From contig CANJHY010000195.1 of NCBI GenBank assembly GCA_947474275.1, positions 1 to 7,969 of the forward strand: a stretch of 7,969 bases of DNA, in the 5' to 3' direction. The translations under genes were made by a program, and so were the position numbers. The notes under the pieces were generated by a model. It saw only the letters and a list, made by a program, of their open reading frames with translations. It did no database searches and was not told the DNA's origin. The DNA is from PALSA-1004 sp947474275. Its GTDB lineage: Bacteria > Pseudomonadota > Gammaproteobacteria > Burkholderiales > SG8-41. Positions 1 to 5,740 of this stretch are shown piece by piece. Position 1 is the stretch's first letter, and each line of letters opens with the position of its first letter.

Positions 1-251
1 ATGGTGCTGCTGGCACCGGGGCGGTTGTCGATTACGAGCGTTTGGCCCAGCGCTTCGCTCAAGGCCGGCTGTATCGTGCGCGCCAGCGCGTCGGCGCTGC
101 CCGCCGGCGCGAAGGGCAATATGAAGCGTATCGGCTTGGTTGGATATGCGCCTGAATCCGCGGCGGTCGCGGCGATAGCGCTGCAAGAGAAAGTTACCGC
201 GATCGCCAGCCGCGCAGTACGTCGAAGGTCTGTGTTGTTCATATCTCGCAT
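1..251 (-). CDS. TTT/Bug-family periplasmic solute-binding protein, N-terminal part (truncated by window edge)
   Basis: This is the first 83 residues of a periplasmic receptor of the tripartite tricarboxylate transporter family (TctC/Bug), which binds small carboxylates or related solutes outside the inner membrane. Translating the minus strand from ATG 251-249 gives a basic N-terminus (residues 9-14), a hydrophobic segment (15-31) and probable signal peptidase cleavage in the alanine-rich stretch before D32. The family signature follows: 'YPTKPIRFILPFAPAGSADA' at 36-55, with D54 at the ligand-contacting Asp position, then 'LGQTLVIDNRPGASST' at 68-83. An in-frame ATG at 242-240 is an equally possible start; neither has a clear ribosome binding site. 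The gene diverges from the hydrolase operon. The rest lies left of the window, so an intact 3' part is not shown. The family call is firm; the ligand is unknown. Confidence 0.9.
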   Translation of the reverse strand, partial: MRDMNNTDLRRTARLAIAVTFSCSAIAATAADSGAYPTKPIRFILPFAPAGSADALARTIQPALSEALGQTLVIDNRPGASST

Positions 252-286
252 AATAGCAAAAGCTGGCGTTTTCGGAAGCGGCTCGC

Positions 287-315
287 TACACGCCGCGTTG
301 ACGATAATCTATAAT
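287..315 (+). promoter_or_regulatory. Candidate sigma70-type promoter for the hydrolase operon
   Basis: A perfect TATAAT lies at 310-315, inside an AT-rich patch (ATAAT repeated at 304-308 and 311-315) in otherwise GC-rich DNA. With a 17-bp spacer the -35 hexamer is TACACG at 287-292, which matches consensus at only three positions. The better TTGACG at 298-303 is too close to pair with this -10. Transcription would start near 322, about 60 bases before the ATG at 383. It sits in the 131-bp divergent gap, the expected place for control of both flanking units. The -10 is seen directly; promoter function is inferred. Confidence 0.4.
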
Positions 316-382
316 CAGCCGGGCAATTCAACTGACTTGCGTGTGGCACCTGCCACCGTATCCACCTACCGGCAATCCTTTG

Positions 383-1210
383 ATGACAACTTCCAGCAAC
401 TTTTGGCAGGCAAGCGACGGCAATACACTGCACTACTGCCTCGACGATTTTACCGACCCGTGGAAAAAAGCCGACTGCGTCGTGCTGCTGCATCCGGGCA
501 TGGGCAGCGCGCTGCGGCTCTACGCGTGGGTGCCGCATCTCGCACGCGACTACGTCGTCGTGCGGCCCGATATCCGCGGACACGGCAAATCCGAGCCCGG
601 CCTCGACAAGCCGCTGACGAATGAACGGCTGGCGCGCGACCTGATCGAGCTGCTGGATCGCTTGGGCTATGAGCGAGCGCATATCATTGGTGCGTCAGCC
701 GGCGGCATGATCGCCATGCATGCAGCGCTGCGTTTCCCCGCACGGTTTGCCTCCCTGGGGTTCTATGCGGCTACAGCTGGCATCAATCCCGAGCGCCCCA
801 AGAAAGGCAATTGGCTGGCGCGCGTCGCTGCCGGCGGTGTGCGGCAGTTTCTGACCGAAACCATGCACGACCGCATCGGCAATGCGAGTCCGGAACACCA
901 GAAATGGTTTCTCGATACTGCAGAAGGCGTGACTCCCGAGCATCTCGGACGCTTCGTGCCGCTGATGGCAAGCGAGTACTTCCCGGAGCGCCTGGGCGAG
1001 ATCAAGTGTCCGACGCTGATGGTGGTGCCCGACCCGGATCCCATGGTCGAAGCGCACGAATATGAGCAGATGCGGCAGTATCTGGGCAAGAACTGCCGTT
1101 ACATCAGTGTCAAAGGCGCCGGTCACAGCATGGTGGGCGAGATCCCCGATCGTTGCGCGCAGGAAGCGAAGCGATTTGTCGACGACGTGCGCGCCGGCCG
1201 CGCGCTGTGA
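383..1210 (+). CDS. Alpha/beta-fold hydrolase, DDFTDPW type (hydrolase 1)
   Basis: A 275-residue serine hydrolase of the alpha/beta fold, probably cytoplasmic since no signal peptide is seen. The elements come in canonical order: HPGMG at 37-41 for the oxyanion hole, PDIRGHGKS at 62-70, and the nucleophile elbow GASAG at 103-107 with Ser105. The probable acid is Asp219 (Asp217 is also possible) and the catalytic His is His248 in GAGHSM. Start choice: a GTG at 341 would add 14 residues, but ATG 383 gives an N-terminus that aligns with the paralogue at 2193 through the shared DDFTDPWK block (residues 21-28 here). The stop overlaps an ATG as TGATG at 1208-1212, so it is closely coupled to the receptor gene downstream. 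The overall style is like enol-lactonases and other small-ester hydrolases (PcaD-like). The exact substrate cannot be told. The catalytic set appears complete. Confidence 0.92.
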   Translation: MTTSSNFWQASDGNTLHYCLDDFTDPWKKADCVVLLHPGMGSALRLYAWVPHLARDYVVVRPDIRGHGKSEPGLDKPLTNERLARDLIELLDRLGYERAHIIGASAGGMIAMHAALRFPARFASLGFYAATAGINPERPKKGNWLARVAAGGVRQFLTETMHDRIGNASPEHQKWFLDTAEGVTPEHLGRFVPLMASEYFPERLGEIKCPTLMVVPDPDPMVEAHEYEQMRQYLGKNCRYISVKGAGHSMVGEIPDRCAQEAKRFVDDVRAGRAL

Positions 1211-1221
1211 TGGAGAGACAA

Positions 1222-2181
1222 ATGAAAGCGGCGGCAGCGATTTGGTGCGTGACGCTTGGAGTTGCCGGCGTGGTCAACGCACAATCGTATCCCGTCAAGC
1301 CGGTGCGCCTGGTATCCGGTTTTCCTGCCGGTGGTGCCAACGATTACCACGCACGCGTGCTCGCGCAAAAGCTGACCGAGTTTTTCGGGCAGACCGTCAT
1401 AGTCGAGAACCGCGGCGGGGCGGGCGGCACGATCGCCGCCGATGGCATCGCCAAGGCCGCGCCGGATGGCTACAACCTGCTGATGGGTTTCGGTTCGCTG
1501 GCTGTAGCGCCCAGCGTTTATGCCAAATTGCCGTTCGACGTGATGAAAGATTTCACGGCAATCTCGCTCGCCTGCCGCATACAAAACGTGCTGGTGGTGC
1601 CATCCGCGCTGCCGGCGAAGAATGTGAAGGAGCTGATCGCGCTCGCCAAAGCCCATCCCGGCAAGATGAACTACGCATCATCGGGCACCGGCGCGACACC
1701 GCATCTGTCGGCTGAAATGTTCAAGTCGCTCGCCAAAGTCGATATTGCGCACATACCGTACAAAGGCGACACGCCGGCCTTCGTCGATCTGCTGGCAGGA
1801 CAAGTGGACATGATGATCACGGTAGTGCAATCGACGCTCGTGCATATCGCGTCCGGAAAACTGCGTCCGCTGGCCGTGACAGGCAGCCACCGTACGGCGA
1901 GCCTGCCCAATGTGCCGACCATGCAGGAAGCGGGGCTGCGTGGTTATGAACTCACGTCGTGGTTCGGCGTCATGGGGCCGCCCAATATGCCGCGCGATCT
2001 GCTCGACCGCCTCAATGTCGCCATCGTCAAGGCGATCGCGCAAAAAGACGTGCAGGATAAATTCGTGAGCGGCGGCTCGGAGCCCGAATCGAGCACGCCC
2101 GAGCAGTTCGCGCAACTGATACGCGACGACGTTGCCAAGTTCGCGCAAATCGTCAAATCGGCCGGCATCATTCCTCAATAG
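1222..2181 (+). CDS. TTT/Bug-family periplasmic solute-binding protein (receptor in operon)
   Basis: A 319-residue TctC/Bug-type extracytoplasmic receptor of normal family length. Residues 1-20 form a signal peptide with probable cleavage at VNA|QS. The mature protein opens with YPVKPVRLVSGFPAGGAND (23-41), where Asp41 is the conserved ligand-contact position. Further family motifs are VENRGGAGGTIAAD (61-74), PDGYNLL (81-87), NYASSGTG (150-157) and YKGDTPA (180-186). The start is ATG 1222 because GGAGA at 1212-1216 is a good ribosome binding site five bases upstream. ATG 1210 overlaps the previous stop and would add four residues (MERQ) in frame. No TctA/TctB membrane genes are adjacent, as is usual for orphan Bug receptors. 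It lies between two hydrolases, so it probably recognises the operon's substrate or serves as a sensor for it. It is most like the minus-strand receptor at 5741-6706, sharing PAGGAND and YKGDTPA. Confidence 0.95.
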   Translation: MKAAAAIWCVTLGVAGVVNAQSYPVKPVRLVSGFPAGGANDYHARVLAQKLTEFFGQTVIVENRGGAGGTIAADGIAKAAPDGYNLLMGFGSLAVAPSVYAKLPFDVMKDFTAISLACRIQNVLVVPSALPAKNVKELIALAKAHPGKMNYASSGTGATPHLSAEMFKSLAKVDIAHIPYKGDTPAFVDLLAGQVDMMITVVQSTLVHIASGKLRPLAVTGSHRTASLPNVPTMQEAGLRGYELTSWFGVMGPPNMPRDLLDRLNVAIVKAIAQKDVQDKFVSGGSEPESSTPEQFAQLIRDDVAKFAQIVKSAGIIPQ

Positions 2182-2192
2182 AAAAACGGACC

Positions 2193-2996
2193 ATGGAAAA
2201 ACAGATTTTCAAAACCAGCGACGGCATCGAGATCGCTTACTACATCGACGATTTTACCGATCCATGGAAACCGGCGAGGCCGCTGCTGATGCTGCATCCG
2301 GCGATGAGTAGCTCGCGGCGTTATTTCTCCATGGTGCCCCAGCTTGCGCGCCATTTTCGCGTGATACGCGTGGATACGCGCGGCCACGGCGCTTCGCAAA
2401 TTCCGCCGGCGGATTCACCGCTTAACAAGGAAGTGCTGACGCGCGATGTGTGCGAACTCCTTGACCATCTCAAACTCGACAAGGTGGACATCCTGGCGGC
2501 GTCTGCCGGCGGTTATGTCGGCCAGCAACTCGCCATTCACCATTCGGCCCGCGTCAAAAGCCTGATCCTGTTTTGCTCGACGCCGGGTTTTAAGGGCGAG
2601 CAGGGCAAACGCTGGCTGCGCGATGCGGCCAAACGCGGCATGCGCGCGGTGTTCGGCGAAACCATCAACGACCGTTTACCGGTGGGTGTCGCGGACCAGC
2701 GGTTGATCGACTGGGTGCTCGACGAAATCTGCAAAAACGATCTCGATTTCATCAGCCGTTTCGTCGGCTATTGGACCGATACCGATTTCATGGACGAAAT
2801 CAGCGCCATCAAATGCCGCACGCTGATCGTGGGCCCCGGCGCCGAGCCGATAGGCTCGGTATCGCTGTATCCGGAAATGATCAAACGCATCAAAGGCGCC
2901 GAACTGATCATTTACGAGAACGAGCGCCACAATATTTACGACTACCTGCCTGACCGCTGCGTCGCCGACGTGCTGAAGTTTCACTCGGTGAAATAA
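2193..2996 (+). CDS. Alpha/beta-fold hydrolase, DDFTDPW type, with atypical nucleophile elbow (hydrolase 2)
   Basis: A 267-residue paralogue of the hydrolase at 383-1210, sharing the DDFTDPWK block (19-26), LHPAMSS (34-40), VDTRGHGAS (60-68) and an ASAGG elbow. The expected nucleophile is Ser104 and the catalytic His is His246 (ENERHN). Two departures stand out. The elbow reads A-A-S-A-G, with Ala102 where the family normally has the first Gly of GxSxG. The acid position, which is Asp219 in the paralogue, appears to be Glu218 (GAEP) with a one-residue insertion before it. Both changes are tolerated in some alpha/beta hydrolases, so the protein may be active with altered chemistry or may have specialised. 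The start at ATG 2193 is 11 bp after the receptor stop with only a weak upstream purine run. No signal peptide is seen. It is the third gene of the apparent operon. The family call is sure; activity is open. Confidence 0.92.
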   Translation: MEKQIFKTSDGIEIAYYIDDFTDPWKPARPLLMLHPAMSSSRRYFSMVPQLARHFRVIRVDTRGHGASQIPPADSPLNKEVLTRDVCELLDHLKLDKVDILAASAGGYVGQQLAIHHSARVKSLILFCSTPGFKGEQGKRWLRDAAKRGMRAVFGETINDRLPVGVADQRLIDWVLDEICKNDLDFISRFVGYWTDTDFMDEISAIKCRTLIVGPGAEPIGSVSLYPEMIKRIKGAELIIYENERHNIYDYLPDRCVADVLKFHSVK

Positions 2997-3011
2997 GCGG
3001 GGAAAATAAAC

Positions 3012-4127
3012 ATGTACAAACCATTTCCGGTCATCAGCATCGAAGGTGATGCGCACGAGTGCGGCGAGCAGCATGGCGCGCAAGCGGCCGACCGTGTCGC
3101 CAAGACCATAGAATTTTACCTGCCGTCGTTCGTCAGTCAGGCGAAACTCACACTGGACGAGGTGCGCGAACGCGCGCGCGGTTACGGCGCGCAGATTGAG
3201 GCAATCGACGCCGACATCATGCAGGAACTCAAAGGCATTGCCGCCGGCGCGAAACAAAAGCTGGAAGACGTCATCGCCGTCAACTGCCGTACCGAAATCC
3301 TCTACGGCAGCCAGGGCGGCACCAAACCAGCGACTGAATGCACAACTGTTGTCGCGCTGCCCGAAGCGACCAAGGACGGCAATATCCTGATCGGCAAGAA
3401 CTGGGACTGGCGGAACCAGACCGTCGAATCGGTCGTCGTGCTGCGCATACGCCAGCGCAACAAGCCGGCGCTGGTGCTGATCGTAGAAGCCGGCATGGTC
3501 GGCCGCGACGGTTTCAACGAACACGGTGTGCTGGTATGCGGGAACCTGCTGGTGTCGAATGACGACCGCGGCAAAGTGGGTGTACCGATCCCGATACTGC
3601 GCCGGCGCATCCTGCATTCGCGACATTACTACGAAGCCATTGATTCGCTGGTGCGCGCGCCGCGCGGGGCATCTGGCAATTACGTCATCGCCCATCGTGA
3701 CGGCATGGCGATCGACTTCGAAACGACGCCTGATAATGTATTCGTCGTTTACCCTGAACGCGGCCTGCTGACGCACGCCAATCACTTTCAGTCGGTCGTT
3801 GCGCAGACGACCGGTGTGTCCAAGTACTACACAGGCGACTCGCTTTATCGCGATTTCCGCGCGCGCCAGTTGCTTGAACCGAAAATCGGCAAGATCACCA
3901 TCGACGATATCAAGGCTGTGCTGCGCGATGAGTTCGGCGCGCCGCGCGCGATCTGCCGCACACCGCACGAATACCCGGGGCACGAACCGACCATGACTAT
4001 TGCGTCGTTGATTTTCGATTTGAAGCATGACGTGATGCACGTCGCCGCCGGACAGCCCACGCAGTCGGAGTACCAGGCCATCAAACTGCCCGACGCACCC
4101 ACTTTGAAAGTTGCTAATGCCCGCTAA
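3012..4127 (+). CDS. C45-family (penicillin acyltransferase-like) autoproteolytic Ntn hydrolase/acyltransferase
   Basis: A 371-residue homologue of the acyl-CoA:6-aminopenicillanate acyltransferase family (peptidase family C45). Members are made as one chain that cuts itself so that a cysteine becomes the new N-terminal nucleophile, then hydrolyse or transfer acyl groups on amides. The sequence shows the N-terminal GDAHECGEQHG (12-22), typical of the propeptide part. The probable scissile site is Glu109-Cys110 in ATECTTVVA, followed by the hallmark GKNWDW (128-133). NEHGV (169-173), THANHF (254-259) and a C-terminal T-x-x-S-x-x-x-D segment ending in AAGQP (327-349) complete it. The residue before the cysteine is Glu, whereas the fungal penicillin enzyme has Gly. 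No signal peptide is seen, so it is likely cytoplasmic. GGGGA at 2999-3003 is a good ribosome binding site eight bases before ATG 3012. Its 3' end overlaps the next gene by 11 bp. The substrate is unknown; an N-acyl amino acid or amide is a guess from the family. Confidence 0.9.
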   Translation: MYKPFPVISIEGDAHECGEQHGAQAADRVAKTIEFYLPSFVSQAKLTLDEVRERARGYGAQIEAIDADIMQELKGIAAGAKQKLEDVIAVNCRTEILYGSQGGTKPATECTTVVALPEATKDGNILIGKNWDWRNQTVESVVVLRIRQRNKPALVLIVEAGMVGRDGFNEHGVLVCGNLLVSNDDRGKVGVPIPILRRRILHSRHYYEAIDSLVRAPRGASGNYVIAHRDGMAIDFETTPDNVFVVYPERGLLTHANHFQSVVAQTTGVSKYYTGDSLYRDFRARQLLEPKIGKITIDDIKAVLRDEFGAPRAICRTPHEYPGHEPTMTIASLIFDLKHDVMHVAAGQPTQSEYQAIKLPDAPTLKVANAR

Positions 4128-4680
4128 ATCAGAACTCGGCCGTTTGCCTGCAGTCGACGAAAGCACCAACCCGGAAGCGGCTGCGGTATTCGCCGAAATC
4201 AAGAAGACGCGCGGCAACGTGTCGCACGTGCTGCGCAGTCTCGCCCATGCACCGCAAGGGCTGCGCGCGTTCGCCGGGTATGGCGAGTACGTGCGCTATC
4301 GCACGACGCTGAGCGGGCGGGTACGCGAATTGACGATATTGGCGTTGGCGTGCGGCAATCAATATGCGTGGACCCATCACGTGCCGTTCGCGCTGAAGGA
4401 AGGCGTAATGCAGGCCGAAGTCGACCAACTCAATGCAGGAAAACTGGCAACGACGCTGAGCACGTCAGAGTGCGCGGCAATCGCCTATGCGCGCGAATTC
4501 GCACAGGGCGGCAATGTCAGCGATGCGACATTTGTGCAGTTGCACAAAGAGTTCGGTGAGCGCGGTGTTACGGACGTTACCCTGTTGTGCGGATATTTCA
4601 TTGCGCTGGCGTCGGTGATCAACGCACTGCGCGTGGAGCTGGAATCCGACCGCACACCAATGATGAAACCGGTGAGCTAG
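4117..4680 (+). CDS. Carboxymuconolactone decarboxylase (CMD) family protein (copy 1)
   Basis: A 187-residue protein of the CMD/AhpD-like superfamily. The core is RVRELTILALACGNQYAWTH (residues 68-87) followed by HVPFALKEG, matching the REL...EYEW-HH helix pair of gamma-carboxymuconolactone decarboxylase (PcaC) relatives. YAWTHH sits at 83-88. The CxxC pair of the AhpD peroxidase branch is absent, since only Cys79 lies near, so a thiol-redox role is unlikely. A decarboxylase or isomerase-like role fits better (inference). The start is ATG 4117, which overlaps the C45 gene by 11 bp and gives MPAKSELGRLP. This parallels the MSRLPPV start of the minus-strand copy at 6872-7438; an upstream TTG at 4111 is less likely. 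The overlap implies translational coupling. The two copies share the N-terminal 'EIK.TRG' block and the YAWTHH core but differ towards the C-terminus. Confidence 0.9.
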   Translation: MPAKSELGRLPAVDESTNPEAAAVFAEIKKTRGNVSHVLRSLAHAPQGLRAFAGYGEYVRYRTTLSGRVRELTILALACGNQYAWTHHVPFALKEGVMQAEVDQLNAGKLATTLSTSECAAIAYAREFAQGGNVSDATFVQLHKEFGERGVTDVTLLCGYFIALASVINALRVELESDRTPMMKPVS

Positions 4681-4690
4681 CGCGGCGGTC

Positions 4691-5734
4691 TTGAAGGAAA
4701 AAATCACGTTTGTCGGCGCCGGCGCCGTCGGCGGTTATACCGGCGGTCATCTTGCGCGCGCCGGCCATGACGTGACGCTGATCGACCCCTGGCCCGAGCA
4801 CATCGCGCAAATCAAGACCCGCGGCCTGCATCTGGGCGGCACCCAGGGCGAATACGACGTGCAGGTCAAAGCGCTGCACATTGCCGAAGTGCAAAGTCTC
4901 CCGCCTGCCGCAATCGACATCGCATTCATCTGCATGAAATTGTACGACACCGCGTGGGCGACTGCGCTCATAGTGCCTTACCTCGCGCCCGGCGGCATCG
5001 TCGTGACCATGCAGAACGGGTTGGTCGAAGAAGAAGTCGCGCGCATCGCGGGGTGGGGCAGAACGCTGGGTTGCATCGCAAGCACGATCAGCGTCGAAGC
5101 CGTAGCGCCCGGCCGCATCGTGCGCACGCAAATGCCCGGCGGCGATGCTTATACGGTGTTCCGCGTCGGCGAACTCAACGGCCTGCTGACAACGCGCGCG
5201 CAACGCATCGCGGAGATGCTGCGCGCAGTTGACAGCGCCAAGGTGACTGCCAATCTGTGGGGCGAGCGCTGGTCCAAGCTCACCGCCAATACGATGACGA
5301 CTGGATTGTCGGGAGCGTCGGGGCTGGATTTGAATCAGGTCATTGATTACGAACCTGCGCGGCGGTTGCAAATCCGCCTCGCTGCGGAAGCGATACGCAT
5401 AGGCAAGGCTGCCGGGTTCAAGCTGGAATCGATACGCGGACTGGCAGCGAAGAAGTGGCTGGCAGCGGCGGACGGTGACGCGAGGATACTCGCTGAAGTC
5501 GAGCATCACATGCTGGAAGGTTTGCGGCTGCGGCCCGAAGGAGGGCGCTCAGGCACCGCGCAGGACATCGCCAAGCGCCGCCGCACCGAAGTCGATTTCA
5601 TGAACGGCTATGTCGCAGCCAAAGGCGACGAACTGCGCATACCCGCACCGACGCATGCGGCTATTGCCGCGCTGGTAAGGCGCGTTGAACGCAACGAATG
5701 CGTGCCTGCGCGTGAACTGCTGCAGGGTATATAA
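4691..5734 (+). CDS. Ketopantoate reductase (ApbA/PanE)-family NAD(P)H-dependent dehydrogenase, TTG start
   Basis: A 347-residue Rossmann dehydrogenase of the 2-dehydropantoate 2-reductase family, which reduces a 2-oxo acid to a 2-hydroxy acid in the cytoplasm. GAGAVGG at 9-15 is the dinucleotide-binding loop. MKLYDT (82-87) and MQNG (107-110, Asn109) follow. Lys196 and Asn200 in WSKLTAN correspond to the catalytic Lys176 and Asn180 of E. coli PanE. RRTEVDFMNGY (297-307) carries Glu300, the counterpart of Glu256. The family block SSMLQD reads SGTAQD here (287-292), so the pantoate-contacting Ser244 position is Gly288, and Asn184 becomes Thr204. The substrate is therefore probably not ketopantoate. 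The start must be TTG 4691: an in-frame stop at 4673-4675 and the GxGxxG motif leave no alternative. It is about 40 residues longer than E. coli PanE. It is last in the operon, 10 bp after the CMD stop. Confidence 0.93.
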   Translation: MKEKITFVGAGAVGGYTGGHLARAGHDVTLIDPWPEHIAQIKTRGLHLGGTQGEYDVQVKALHIAEVQSLPPAAIDIAFICMKLYDTAWATALIVPYLAPGGIVVTMQNGLVEEEVARIAGWGRTLGCIASTISVEAVAPGRIVRTQMPGGDAYTVFRVGELNGLLTTRAQRIAEMLRAVDSAKVTANLWGERWSKLTANTMTTGLSGASGLDLNQVIDYEPARRLQIRLAAEAIRIGKAAGFKLESIRGLAAKKWLAAADGDARILAEVEHHMLEGLRLRPEGGRSGTAQDIAKRRRTEVDFMNGYVAAKGDELRIPAPTHAAIAALVRRVERNECVPARELLQGI

Positions 5735-5740
5735 GCGCGG

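Noticed and set aside
341..382. GTG start at 341 extending hydrolase 1 by 14 residues
   Set aside because: The extension (MWHLPPYPPTGNPL) has no counterpart in the paralogue and no ribosome binding site; ATG 383 fits the paralogue alignment.
1..624. A 207-codon plus-strand open frame at the left edge
   Set aside because: It spans the minus-strand receptor, the intergenic gap and the out-of-frame start of hydrolase 1, and its composition is unlike a real protein; the minus-strand receptor motifs are clear.
2676..4217. A long open frame (513 codons) on the minus strand opposite hydrolase 2 and the C45 gene
   Set aside because: It is antisense to two genes with clear family motifs, has no recognisable domain, is rich in Arg/His/Asp as expected from a shadow frame in GC-rich DNA, and runs across gene boundaries.
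4351..4383. AhpD-like CxxC peroxidase active site in the CMD protein
   Set aside because: Only one cysteine is present near the YAWTHH helix in either copy, so the redox branch of the family is not supported.
4619..5509. A 296-codon minus-strand open frame opposite the reductase
   Set aside because: It overlaps the well-supported Rossmann reductase completely and shows no motif; its composition is that of a shadow frame.
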